64,000 nt of DNA, from assembly GCA_022497145.1 (NCBI GenBank), contig MU385933.1, forward strand, positions 62,001 to 126,000, written 5' to 3'. Made by a program: the position numbers and the translations under genes. This DNA is from Rostrohypoxylon terebratum (taxonomy: Eukaryota > Ascomycota > Sordariomycetes > Xylariales > Hypoxylaceae). The notes under the pieces were generated by a model. That model was not told where the DNA came from. It searched no databases and saw only the letters and a program-made list of their open reading frames with translations. Shown piece by piece: positions 11,829-22,896 of the stretch (its first letter is position 1; each line of letters opens with the position of its first letter).

Positions 11829-12518
11829 TTGTGCCGGGTTACGCAATGTGCCTTGCGATCATCGTCATCGTCATCGTCAATTCTGCGAAGCTCTGCATCA
11901 AATGCATCAAGATCGACAACATGTTCAATACCTAGAATACCTAGAATACCTAGAATACCTAGAATACCTAGAATACCTAGAATACCTAGAATACCTAGAA
12001 TACGCCAACTATCCACCATCTCATTCCCTCGTCCAATCGAACTCGGCAAAGGCAGATTGCCAATTTCCTATGCTCAACAGCAAAATTATTACACAGCCCA
12101 TGGGTCCTTGAATAACCCATGGCCGGTGGCCAAGAAGGAGGAGATAAAAAAACCAAACATGGCAGCATACGAGGACGAGGATATATTTGCACCCGAAATC
12201 GATTTCGAAACCGGCGAACTCTCTAAGACCCCCAGAGAAATTCGTCCAGAAGTCACCAGACCTCCAATGCGTCTAGTCCCGCGAACTGGACGTACCTTAC
12301 GTATAGGGAAGACCGTCGATGTAGCGAGAGCCTTCGTACTCTTGAACAATTCCATCCAAGCCAACAGGGTCAAGTCAGACCATTTCGGACAGAAAAACCA
12401 TGAGAGACCAGGCCTCAAACGGAAGAGGTTGGCGTGTCAGCGATGGCAAAGGAAATTCAAAATCGGATTCAAGTCGTGCGTTTGGAGGGTCATGGAACTG
12501 ACGAAGCAGGGCTGGTGA
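11829..12518 (+). CDS. mrp21: Mitochondrial small-subunit ribosomal protein bS21m
   Basis: A single open frame of 229 codons. The C-terminal 65 residues match the fungal bS21m pattern: VDVARAFVLLNNSIQANRV, then HERPGLKRKRLACQRWQRKF and a terminal RVMELTKQGW. The N-terminus is Arg/Ser-rich and free of acidic residues over the first 55 positions, with RQLSTIS at its end resembling a matrix-processing site, so import into mitochondria is expected. Eight tandem Ile-Pro-Arg tripeptides within this presequence are encoded by a perfect 9-bp minisatellite. The middle part (YEDEDIFAPEIDFETGELS) is acidic, as in other fungal homologues. The start at 11829 was chosen because it opens the Arg-rich presequence; no alternative in-frame ATG gives one. 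Confidence 0.86.
   Translation: MCRVTQCALRSSSSSSSILRSSASNASRSTTCSIPRIPRIPRIPRIPRIPRIPRIPRIRQLSTISFPRPIELGKGRLPISYAQQQNYYTAHGSLNNPWPVAKKEEIKKPNMAAYEDEDIFAPEIDFETGELSKTPREIRPEVTRPPMRLVPRTGRTLRIGKTVDVARAFVLLNNSIQANRVKSDHFGQKNHERPGLKRKRLACQRWQRKFKIGFKSCVWRVMELTKQGW
11928..11999 (+). repeat. Coding minisatellite, ATACCTAGA x8
   Basis: Eight perfect, uninterrupted 9-bp units (72 bp) lie in frame within mrp21 and encode (Ile-Pro-Arg)8. Because the unit is a multiple of three, copy-number change would not break the frame. The unit contains the CCTAG core that recurs throughout the intergenic DNA here. Confidence 0.95.
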
Positions 12519-13200
12519 GGTCCTATTTTACCATTTTACCGTGTATGATATCTACCTCGGCCTGAACCAAAAGTTGCCCTAAGCTTGGCTGTATTAATGC
12601 AATCGCGTCAAGTCATATTCATCGTCCTTTCGAACGGCCTATCCTTGGTCCTTGGTCGGCCCGTGAAAAGTAAAGCGAAAATCCAAGTCTGCAAGTGTCA
12701 AATTTATCGCAATCTATTAGGCTCACCCTTCACGAAACATCAGGCTTGCCAAGCATCTAGCAACAAGACCAGGCTAAAAGTTCTTCAATAGCGACTCTTC
12801 CGCCAACGTTCTTGACTCCATAATAAGTCAATATAATAAATCGAATGTCAAGACTCAATTGCATAATCTTTAGATAGGTAAGCTGCTAAGTTCGCGATGA
12901 ACCAAAATCGATTAACGCAAGCAGATTGGAAGTAAAGACTCAGACAATCTTGACCAATCCAGCATAATGAAGAAATCAACAAAGCCAGTCAACAGGGAAA
13001 ATCCGGAACGGTGCGCGGATCTAGGAGAACTTATGGGATGTATCAAGATATTTCGGAAACCCGCAGTATAGGAAACAACTAGCATAAAGATGCATAGAAG
13101 ATGCATGAATATTTTGAGATACCTAACCAAAAAAGGGCAAAGACTGCAAGATAAAGGAGCTAATTCTCCCAACTTGGGTTAGGGATATGATCTCAACCTG
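12519..13200. other. Intergenic
   Basis: No convincing gene. Short frames (12585-12791 plus, 12912-13172 minus) lack domain signals and splice context. Confidence 0.45.
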
Positions 13201-15347
13201 CATCATAGCCCCCGACTTCAAAGATATACCTATGCTAGGTATCTACTAGAAGACAAGTCCGGTAGATCTAGAAAGGCGAGTGGGGAGGATGATTTCAAAG
13301 AACAAAAAGTAGAAGAAAATTCCTGGCAAGCCTCCAAGGAATGCGTACGCAGCTCGAGATCAAAATCGCCAGGCGACACTGGAGGCACGAAGAGGCTAGG
13401 TCAATCAATCTGTACAAGGAGCGACAGTTCAAGACGAAGCTTAACGCAGCTCGTAAAGGCTTTGATCGTGAGATCACACAGTTAAAGAAGATTCACGAAG
13501 AAGAGAAACAAAGTCAGGCCCGGATCTCACAGGAGGCATATGATGCGTAAGTCTATATAATAGTAACTAGGACTGCTACTGAGAGAAGTAAACTCTGGTA
13601 TAAATGGATTCAATGACGAAGTTGATGAAATGTGGAAAACATTGCAGGAGACGATCTTCAAAACTAGAAAAACGAACACAGATAGGTTGACCAAGCATGG
13701 CAGACTCAGAACTCAACACAAAGCTCTACTCTCCGAGCTGGATCAACGGAACAGAGCCCTTCCAGGGCCTGAGGAGAATGTCCAGGACCTGCAACGAGAA
13801 ATCGATGAGTACGAATTGAGACTCAACCAACGAGCCCAATCTTACCAGGAAGCCTTGGAAGAATCACGTCTTAAAGCACAGTACCAAGATAAACAGCTTC
13901 AAGAGGCGAGGGCGCAGCTAGAACGCCAGACCACAGAACTGGAATCTAGAGAGGAGATTGTATATAGGTTGAGGCAAGAGAACCGCGACCTGACAAAAGA
14001 CTTAGGAGAATCAAAAAGGCGCGAAATGGAGTATCGAGAGCTTCTAGAAGAAGAAAAACGATCTCGATATCAGCAGACGATAGTTGAAAAATTAGAAACC
14101 CAGGCAAGAATATCCCACGGGCTGAAAGAGGAGCTCAAAGAGAAATTACGCATAGAAGAATACAGGCGACGAGAACTCTTCGGGCAGATTCAGGAACTCC
14201 GAGGGGCTATTCGTGTTATATGGCGCATTCGGCCTGACAATCCCCGGGACTCCTTAGTGTACGAGGTGAAGAAAGGGGAATTACACAGTGACCCAGCTAA
14301 ATTGACGATAACTGAGGAAGACACCTTTAGGGGAATTAAGGCTAACGAAATCGGACACCTACGAGTTCGAGCGGATTTTTGGCCCCCAGGAGACAAATAA
14401 TGATGTCTTCGAAGAAATCAGTAGCTTTATACAACCAGTCATCGACAGCAAGAAGGTTTGCATCTTCTGCTACGGAAAATCGCGGACTGGGAAGACGTAC
14501 ACCATGAGTAACCTAGACAGCAGTCTAAGCCAACTTGGAGCCAACGGCAGCAATGACGGCATCATTCACGGGGTGAAGGCGATGCTATTCGCGGAAAAAG
14601 AAAGACTCGAGAACATCGGGCTTTCTATGGATATTAGAGGATGCTGCTACGAGATATATAATAATGAATTGTGGCTGTTGAACTCAGGCGGGAGCGAAAA
14701 GAAGTTTATCTCAAAAAGCACACACTCCGTGAGAGACCCCAGGCTCAAAACATTGAAGAACAACTACGAGTTCGAGGACAGGGTCGCGATAGGGATGAAA
14801 ACCCGGCATTTTGGAGAGACCAAAACGAACAGCACCTCATCCCGATCACATTTCATTATCAGTATCGAGACCAGAGTCACGTTAGAGAACGCCCATAGTG
14901 TAGTACGTGAAAGTGTGCTGAATTTAGTAGACCTCGCAGGCTCGGAAAGATCACGACAGGCCGGTACCGCGGGCGCAAGGCTACAAGAAGGGAACAATAT
15001 TAACACATCCCTCGCGCAGCTAGGTAGAATCTTCGTTAGTCTTTCACAAGGCAGAACACCATCATATAACGATAACATTCTCACGGAGTTCCTGCAGCCT
15101 TCTCTTCAGGGGGGATGTATGACGATTATGCTTCTTATGATCAGTTTCCTCAGAGAAGATTGGCCGGCAACAAAACAAACACTGCAGCTTGCGTTGGATG
15201 TAAGTTAAAAAGGAAAAATGACACTTTGTTGGGTTGGCATTACTAGAACCATGCTAATCACGTCCCATATAGGCCCAGTCTGCAAGGAAACCAGCGCCGT
15301 CAAACAGAGGTATGAAAGCGGCATCATCAAGAGGGGTTAGGAAGTAG
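13201..15347 (+). pseudogene. Degenerate kinesin-14 (KlpA/Kar3-like) copy
   Basis: Coiled-coil sequence (about 13240-14180) leads into a C-terminal motor, the kinesin-14 order. The neck-motor junction reads LFGQIQELRGAIRVIWRIRP. Motor motifs are FCYGKSRTGKTYTM (P-loop, normally GQTGSGKT), STSSRSHF (switch I), LVDLAGSER (switch II) and NNINTSLAQLG. A last intron (15200-15272, with GCTAATC branch site) leads to a basic tail ending at TAG 15345-15347. The coding frame is broken. One extra base near 14355-14366 separates GIKANEIGH from YEFERIFGPQ. One extra base near 13614 separates KLWYKWIQ from DEVDEMWKT. The frame changes again near 13341, and TAA 13548 is skipped only by an improbable 24-nt intron. 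The N-terminus is also short for the family. Assembly indels are an alternative, but nearby long genes are intact. Confidence 0.7.
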
Positions 15348-18300
15348 ATTGAGTTTCAATCGTTAGCCCATTCAATTGAAAGAGTTTCAAGGCTTGATAC
15401 CGGTCCATATTCACGACAAGATGTTTGTTTCTCTGTTTCGGAGGATATATTTCCTTCTCTTCTAGCTCATTTTATCATTTTACTAGAGCCATAAGGTCTA
15501 TCGTCATTGCATTGTGAAACCCCTGAATCTATGACGAGGCACGCATCACTTTTTACCTCAGCATGCGAATGTACCTCCCATGATAGCGATTTTTCTTTTC
15601 CATCTTCAACGTCATATGTGATATTTCACATTTCACATTTCTTGATAATTGAAAAAGTATTTTAGGCGAAATAACTCGAATAACCAATAACCCCTAATTT
15701 CAATAACGAAAGAATAACGGTTTTTTCGATGTGGGTATCGGTATGTCTAGTCGTGTCAAATCCACAACCAATCCTGAAGCAAGTTCCATATTATCCCATG
15801 TCATTCTGCGACCTCATAGGCGGCCGTGTTTCCATAGAAGTTAACAAATTAGATGTCCCGTCATTTTGATCCGATCACGTCGTATTCTGTGTTCAATGGT
15901 TCCTTAGACACCCATGGGATCTTCTCACCCCCTTCCCGGTAACCCGGTTTGTGTCTCTTGACTAGTCCGCCGGGGCTCCCTCTCCAAACCATAGACGCTT
16001 CAAGAACATGGGAAAGCAGTTGATATCGACGCAGATCGGATTGTTCTAGCCTCTACTCCACAGTTTCATCACCCCGGGAAGGATGTTGAGTGGTCCAGCG
16101 GGTCGGGGCGGTCTTGTGGGAGGCCTTTTGAGAGGAGGTATGCATCCGAGGATGGTTGGTCAAAAAACATAGTCGAATCAGGATTCTTAGGAGACATATC
16201 GTGACTGTGAGTGGTCGCTCGCAGCATGGCCACCAGGATCCACCTGTCAGTAGAGCCCGGGTTCTTCGGCCAATGCGTGTCGAAGCCAGAGCCCCCAAAG
16301 GCGGTCCGCGTTCCTTCGCAATCATTACACAGCTCCTTGCAGACTGATAAAACGTGATATATATGGAATGGCAAGCATCCCGCTGTCGCTCGTGACGAAA
16401 CGGGAAGGTCGATATTTTGGCAGCTCTCGCTTTTCCTTTCCTTGATCAAGGAAAATCGTATACCTCTATGGGTACCCTAGGTGACTGCATAGCTTGGCCA
16501 TGCTCCCTGGAGGCACTAACATCGTGATATCTTGCAGTTGAGCCACTGTCGCACGAATCAAGTCGGTATTTCAATATGGCAAGCAGATAACCATTCCCAA
16601 TAGGATGATTAATCTATTTCTTTGACGTTTAGTTGGTTGGCTAGGTTAATCTAAATAGTTCTGCACTTAGGGGCTACTTTTACGCCCGCCTATACATTAG
16701 ATTACATGGATGCCTGCTAAATAGATATCCAAAGCCCACCCGAAGAGTCTTTAAAGTTGGGTAATAGTTAGCTATCGTTTGACCTTACACACCATGTGAT
16801 ATGGAAATGGATGTCCCGCGCAGAAGTTTCCTTGGCTGTAGCCTCTGATTCGGTAAACTATTTAGGACGACTTGTGTGCTTGCTGCTGATCTGTGATTCT
16901 CCAGCGTGACGCGGCCAAACGACGAGGTCATCAGTGGAACAGAGACTAGGCAACTATTCGTGTTTGTGATATTAGAATAAAAACCAAAGTTGAACTATAC
17001 AACCACTGCCCCTGATAAGCATGAAGCAAGATGTATGGTCCAGCATGTATGTCTGCCCCTGAAAAGTTCCAGTAGTCTGAGACAACGTAAGACTTTTCTT
17101 CTGCAATCAAGTTTTACAGCTGCGTATTAGTGTCTGGCAGGAATCTAGGACTGTCACGAGAAACTAGGTGACAACATGTTCAATGATTGGGTAACGGCCG
17201 GACTTTTGTATCTAACCATTTGTAAGAACGCATGACTTGATAATTGTTTGACTTCCTTGTTCATCTTAGCAAGGTAGCTCTTGGATGCTCAGAGCCTGGT
17301 TTCCTTGCCTGCCTACCCAATCATTGGGAATAGCACACTTAGGAAACCACAAGACTGGGTATCTACCTAATAAAGGTGCTGTGTCAACACTGTTTATATG
17401 CAACGAGTAGCAACCTAAGTGTATACAAGAAAAAAAGGGAATATAGGTAGCTTTCTCTTCTAGTTCCACTACATCCATCGTGGCTGGCATAATATATTTA
17501 GAGGTACTTATAGGTACTTCTATCGGTACCAGTTAGGTCAGTAGGAGGTGCCTGTTGTGGAATGGCTAGGTGACATCCAAGGCCGCAAGGTCGACTATCT
17601 ATGTCACCTAAGTTTTCTTGGCTCTTAATTAGTTTCATTCCATGTGACTGTTGCAAGCGTTCCTTGAATCTAATCGAGATTTCTTTTTCATCGGAGATTT
17701 AGCCAGACATACTCGTTCTTCTATGGGTCTAGAATCATACGTCGTAGTATTTAACGCATGGCGGCATCGACTTTGTCGTATGTATATGGGGTTTGTAGAG
17801 GATATCGTATGATTCGAATTCGTCGACAAGTTTCGTTATCGTAGTTGTGCTAGGTGCGATATGGAAAGACAGCTTAGAAATGGGGGTCATATATTAGAAC
17901 CACGTCAAGCATCGTGTAAGAGATATCATGGCGAATAGAGACTCACATTATTAGCACGACACGTGTTTAACTCAGTAAATCCTCCGAATCTTATTTATTA
18001 CCTAAAAGACAACTCAACAGGACCGACAACAGAACTGTAAGTGTGTAAGAAACATATCATATTAAATACCTGGGACCTAGGTAGTACCCTAACAGGCACC
18101 TAACCTAGAGTTTGTTAGAAGGACGGGGGAAATTCGAATTGAATGGCTATGTCGGAAATACTGCTGTTACCACATTAATTACACGGAATCATTATCCTTG
18201 AGCAAGTATTCTATTCTTGCGGCCCGAGTGCTAGGTAGCCTATCCTCGCTTACTCCCGCGACGAGCTTTATCAAGTTTCACCTCTAGGGTTATAGGCTTT

Positions 18301-19467
18301 GCAAGGCTTAGATTCGTCGGAGGTACGAATCGGAGCCTATAGAAAACGAGGCTTGCGGTACCTAATCCCTTGGTCAGGCACCGAACAAACGGTACCCCCC
18401 AAGCCAACCGTGGCGTATTGCACCCTCTCGTTTTGACGAATCTTCCATTTTCGAATGATAAATTGGGGACCTCACGTCATGATTCGGTAAATCGAGGCCA
18501 TGCCAAGGCATACCCTTGAATGGAAAATTATTGAACTGTTCTTCGCGCCGAGAAGGTCATCCTTCATCGTTCTACCGAGCACGGATGTTCCGGGAGATTA
18601 TACGGATATAGAAATCTTTTTCTATTTTAAGGCGTGAAGGTAACAAGTACCGGTTGAAATAATGAGTGTCTCTCGGAGAAAATTTTCACAGGGCTGTAGG
18701 CATTGTACCAACAATAGCGAGCCCGTGGCGTGGAATGTTGCTGGTCTGAGCTTCCAACTAACTCGAACTATGGATTCCTTAACTATGCCTCTTTACAGAC
18801 TACGCGTGAATTTTGCGTGGTGACAGGGATGTTGAAACGACGCCACCGCAGAAAATGAGGCGGGAGAAATGAACTTCAAGTTATTTGACAAGTCGGCATT
18901 GTGTCCGGTGCAACCGAAACGATCAAACCTTCATGCTTGCCTTGGGTTGATATATGGAATAGAGCCAGCGTTGTGTGGCTTTGTGCCTGTGGGATGTTAG
19001 TCAGGAACTGCTGAAGAAAATCTGAACCGGATAGGGGAACAGGGGAAACAGGCTGGTTTTTACCAGTTTAAATATCTATCTAATCGTGATAGACTATCTG
19101 GTGCCTATGTAGGCAAGTAAGTAATACATCGTTGGGCAACTAGTTGACCCTAGTACCTACATCGACGAAAAGAGTCTATCTGGAGAATCCCAGTAATAAT
19201 TGATACACACTCTTTTTTTTTTTAGCGGACGAGCTCGCAATCACTACAGCCACCAACTCCGAAGATCCCCCACGAAGACACACCGGTTGGGCACGAACGC
19301 ACACACGCAATCAGGCTGATAGAAGAGGCAACCTGTACCCTCCTTTACCTGGAACAACCCACTTTGCCTCCGACAGACCACCGAATCGCTTGATCGTGGA
19401 ACCATATCATTATGTCTATGTCGTAGTCAATGGCAAATGACTTCGAAAGCCAAGCCTTCAACTGCCT
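15348..19467. other. 4.1-kb gene-poor stretch
   Basis: No convincing gene on either strand. A minus-strand frame at 16069-16449 has mixed composition and no recognisable motif. CCTAGGTA-type motifs occur at about 18061-18110. A T-run lies at 19211-19223. Parts of regulatory or noncoding transcripts cannot be excluded. Confidence 0.45.
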
Positions 19468-20454
19468 TCAGATTGTTTGAAATGCTCTTCGAATCCAGGC
19501 TAGCCTGGTTTGCCTTGCCAATATGGCAAATGGCGCGGTGGGAATGATGCGATCGTAACCGTGGGGTCCGCCGGGCCATACGTGAAGTTCGGCTTGGACA
19601 CCACCTTCCCATAATTTGGAAGCGAAGGCCACGATCTCGTCGCGGAAGGGTTCGGCAGAAGCACAATCGAGGAAGGTGGGTGGCATTCTAGAGAGATCCT
19701 GCGCTCGTGCTGGCGCTTCGTATTCGCTGACTGCGCTGCCTCCGGCCCGCTCGCCGAGGAGACACCTCCAGGCAAACTTGTTTAGAGTCGAGTTATAAAA
19801 GGGGCCGGTGGAGAACTGCTGAGACGACACCTTCTCGTTTCTATCGTCGAGCATGGGGCATTCGAGCACAAGACCGCATAGTCTTGGACCGCGTCTATCG
19901 CGCGCCATCAAGGCTGTCGCTGCTGCCAAACCGCCCCCAGCAGAAGTGCCGTAGAGTAACAGGCGATCAGGATCGATGCCCAGCTCTGACATATGCTTAC
20001 TAGTCCAGAGCAATGCGGCGTAACAGTCCTCTGCAGGCTCTGTACCCGTGTTTTCTGGCGCACGCCCGTACTCCACACTGATGGTGATAGCACTGAATTC
20101 CCTTGCCCATGTGACACTGGTATCTAAGCCAGCGAAGCGATCTGCCGCCACCATGGCGCCTCCATGAACGTAGAAGATGCATGGGCGACTTTTGTCGGCC
20201 GGTGCCAGTGGCCTCACGACGGAGATCGTTAGACTCTGCCGGGGGCCCGGGATGGTAATATCCTCGACATTAATGCTCTTATCAGCAAGTAAGGCGCTGG
20301 TGAGGGGTTGTGTCCGTGCTGACGCGTCTTTGCGAAGCCTCTCGACTTCGTATCGTTCGGGCATGCCGCCGAGAGCTTTGAAGATAGCATCTATCTCGGC
20401 ATCGTAGGGTGGTCTTGGCAAGCGATCAGCTGGCCCCGCCAAAATCTTGCGCAT
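19468..20454 (-). CDS. Alpha/beta hydrolase, hormone-sensitive-lipase-type esterase
   Basis: Intronless, 328 aa, start ATG 20452-20454. It has the HSL/bacterial type IV esterase layout: the oxyanion motif YVHGGA (residues 96-100), the nucleophile elbow LYGTSAGGG with Ser171, an acid in SAEPFRDE (residues 267-273) and His298 in GGPHGYD. There is no signal peptide or membrane segment, so it is probably intracellular. The family hydrolyses short-chain esters or small xenobiotic and secondary-metabolite esters; the true substrate is unknown. No other metabolic genes flank it. Confidence 0.88.
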   Translation of the reverse strand: MRKILAGPADRLPRPPYDAEIDAIFKALGGMPERYEVERLRKDASARTQPLTSALLADKSINVEDITIPGPRQSLTISVVRPLAPADKSRPCIFYVHGGAMVAADRFAGLDTSVTWAREFSAITISVEYGRAPENTGTEPAEDCYAALLWTSKHMSELGIDPDRLLLYGTSAGGGLAAATALMARDRRGPRLCGLVLECPMLDDRNEKVSSQQFSTGPFYNSTLNKFAWRCLLGERAGGSAVSEYEAPARAQDLSRMPPTFLDCASAEPFRDEIVAFASKLWEGGVQAELHVWPGGPHGYDRIIPTAPFAILARQTRLAWIRRAFQTI

Positions 20455-20943
20455 GCTGAGAGAGTTGCGATATGAGTTATATGAGTGTATGTGTAGGTAC
20501 TAGGTAGGTGGGTAGAATGGCGTAGAGGTGGTTCAGTGTGGTATAGAGTTATGTGAGAGCTCGGGGAAGATTGTGCGTGTAGTCTTGAAATCTAATAAGT
20601 AGTATATGCTGTACATCGGAGACGGCATGGCGAGGAAACGGGTTGACATTTATGTTGGAGCTTTGCAGGAACAGGGGCTAGTCGATGGCGACAGGCTAAC
20701 CTAGTGTACCTAGTGTGTGTTCTGCAAGGGAAGAGCCAACTGGCGATCCCTTGAACCAATCGCATAAAGCATAGGCAGAAAATCTCGGCAGTCGGTGAGG
20801 GTCGAAGAGGGACTCGACTTTGGACTCCTTGGACTCCTTGGAGATCGATTCCACAAATCTGAAGTCGGAGGAACCGGCCATCTCCTATTCTCCAAAACGA
20901 CTCGTCATCTGTAAGGTGACTTGACTGGTCAGAACGGGTAGAG

Positions 20944-20970
20944 TGGTAGAATGGTAGAATGGTAGAATGG
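20944..20970 (+). repeat. 8-bp tandem repeat TGGTAGAA, 3.4 copies
   Basis: Three perfect units plus TGG, in noncoding DNA about 500 bp upstream of the hydrolase start. Confidence 0.85.
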
Positions 20971-21539
20971 AACCTCAGCATCTCATGGATAGAAGATGGC
21001 GAAACTACTAGGTTAGTTCCATTAGTTCCAGAATCCAGCAGATCCAGCAGACAGCAGTCCCAGTCCCAGTCCCAGCGCTTCCCAGCGCCTCCTAGCGTTC
21101 CCAGCTTTCCCAGCGACCCGGCAACCCGAACAAGCAGACAAGCTTAGTACCTATGGGGAATCCCGTGACATGATTTGTATGCATGCAGCATGCAAGCTGC
21201 AATTACCCATGAGCATGAGCATGAGCCATCAAAAACCCTTATTTTAGAACCCGAATTGCAGAGAATATGAGCCTGCAAGAAGAAATCCTGAGCCACGAAC
21301 CGGACATGGACCCCATTAGACCCCATAAACCCCATAGACTCATTAAACCAATTAAGCGTAATATGAAATCCATTTAAGCACGGACTTGAACTTACACGCC
21401 ACATACCCTTATATCGGACATCCCTTTTTCAGACTCGTCATATTTTGAATTTCGCATTTCGCAAAAAAGGAAACAAAGATTAGATCGTATCATCTTACCG
21501 ATCTTGATTTCTTGACAGTCTTGACACCACACCATCTGC

Positions 21540-21640
21540 ACCGCCTGCACCGCCCGCACCGCTACCACTACCCTTTCATCACTACCCTCGCTACCCTCAC
21601 TACCCTCGCTACCCGCACCACCCGCACCACCCCTCATCAT
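21540..21640 (+). repeat. Pyrimidine-rich degenerate tandem tract upstream of the YwbE-like gene
   Basis: Hexamer and octamer units such as CACCGC, CTACCCTC and CACCCGCA follow one another almost without G on this strand. The tract lies where the 5' leader or core promoter of the next gene should be. Confidence 0.6.
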
Positions 21641-21675
21641 CTGTTTCGGAAACGCCATCCTATCCACCGATCTGA

Positions 21676-22335
21676 ATGGCCAATCGCGTTGTTCCGAGGA
21701 CAACGGAGGTCGTCCCGGGTGCGGTCGTGAACATCGTCCTCAAGGCAGACCAGCGCACTGGTCGGGAAGTGAGGGGAACTGTTCGCGACGTCTTGACACG
21801 CGGCGATCACCATCGCGGCATAAAGGTCAGACTGACCGATGGGCGCATCGGTAGAGTCCAGAGTATGGCCTCAAGCGCCTCAAACGCCTCTGATTCCCCC
21901 GCTTTCTCATCGGATCGTGATGGTGCTACAGTGATAAGCAGTCCTGCGTCTGCGTCTGCGTCTGCGCCTGCGCCCGCGACCGCTGAAGATGCGCCGATAG
22001 GTTCATCCAATCATACTGTTTCAAATCCACGTGGACGCCGCCCGCGTTACAGAGACATGCGACTTGACGAACCACTTGAAGCGCCACCGGAACAGACTGA
22101 TCTGGGCGCATACATCGTGCCGACTAAGCGCAAAGGCAAAGGCAAGACCAGTAAGACTGGACCGATTGAGTCTGGCCGACAAGATGGCCCGGCGCGACGC
22201 GACAATGCATCGGGGATCGACGATCCAGGTATGGCCCTGGATGTAACTTCAGCCACAGCGACTTGTCCGGTCTGCGGCACATTCGAAGGAGACGAGATGG
22301 CGGTGGCTCACCATGTCGCGCAACATTTTGAATGA
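21676..22335 (+). CDS. YwbE-like (DUF2196) protein with C-terminal zinc-finger-like motif
   Basis: Intronless, 219 aa. Residues 12-66 match the short YwbE family found in bacteria and fungi: VPGAVVNIVLKADQRTG, then GTVRDVLTRGDHHRGIKVRL and DGRIGRVQSM. The middle is a disordered Ser/Ala-rich linker (an SASASAPAPA run at about 92-100) followed by basic stretches GRRPRYRD and KRKGKGKTSK. The last 23 residues form a compact C-x2-C...H-x4-H motif: Cys197, Cys200, His212 or His213, and His217. It resembles a single UBZ-type or C2H2 finger. The function of YwbE proteins is unknown; the basic linker and finger suggest a nucleic-acid or ubiquitin-related role, which is inference. Confidence 0.8.
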   Translation: MANRVVPRTTEVVPGAVVNIVLKADQRTGREVRGTVRDVLTRGDHHRGIKVRLTDGRIGRVQSMASSASNASDSPAFSSDRDGATVISSPASASASAPAPATAEDAPIGSSNHTVSNPRGRRPRYRDMRLDEPLEAPPEQTDLGAYIVPTKRKGKGKTSKTGPIESGRQDGPARRDNASGIDDPGMALDVTSATATCPVCGTFEGDEMAVAHHVAQHFE

Positions 22336-22896
22336 GACTATGAGCAGACTCAATTACTTTTTTTTTTTTTTTTAGGTCGCGACAGTGATGGATACGATTG
22401 GAAGCAATCAATCAATCAATCGCTGGAAAAGAAGAACCTAAGTTGTTTTTTTTTTCTTTTCTTCTTTTTTCTTTTTTTTTTAAAAAAAAAGTTTTCCGTT
22501 CTAGGATTTGAGTGTGTATTTTCACACTTCGGGCCTTACCTTGAAGAACTTCTCGGATGGAGCTACATTTTTGCGGTCGGCCCTAGCTTCCTTTTGTCAC
22601 CTTCGCACTTCGCACTTTCCGCGACGATAATGTCATTTATGGTCATGTGCTCTAATGAAATGGCATTCGGCAGTGGTGATCTCAAGGTCGCCCTTGACGA
22701 AGGAAATATGCCATCAGGGTTGCTCAAGTCAACCATCAAGGTTCCCCTAGAAGCGTCCCCCTAGAAGCGTTCCCCTCGAAGCTTCTCGCGACTTATACAG
22801 GCTATCCTACCCGAATTTCCCATCGTCACCTCTTCAACTACAAAATGAAGTGTGAATTCGACATATTGACATAAGATCATAAGATCATAAGATCAA
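22336..22896. other. Intergenic with long T/A tracts
   Basis: A T17 run at 22358-22374 and a T-rich tract turning into A9 at 22445-22490 follow the YwbE-like stop. They may be 3' UTR or terminator-proximal sequence. No gene is visible. Confidence 0.5.

Larger units (their letters stand above)
20455..21675. other. Intergenic between two divergent genes
   Basis: This gap holds both promoters. It contains an 8-bp repeat at 20944-20970, CCCAGT/CCCAGC repeats at about 21055-21115, and a C-rich degenerate CTACCCTC/CACCCGCA tract at 21540-21640 that ends 35 bp before the next start codon. No gene is visible. Confidence 0.5.

Noticed and set aside
11517..12518. CRISPR-like reading of the tandem arrays near mrp21
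   Set aside because: The arrays have contiguous 7-9 bp units without spacers, in a eukaryotic genome.
13547..13570. 24-nt intron in the kinesin copy
   Set aside because: It has GTAAGT and CTAG ends but is far below the usual fungal minimum, and the frame is lost again about 40 bp later.
14283..14325. 43-nt intron that would repair the kinesin motor frame
   Set aside because: It would remove the conserved-looking DPAKLTITEED segment; a one-base shift explains both flanking motifs better.
16069..16449. 126-codon minus-strand frame in the gene-poor stretch
   Set aside because: No domain, no splice partners, and two other overlapping frames of similar length, so it is probably chance.
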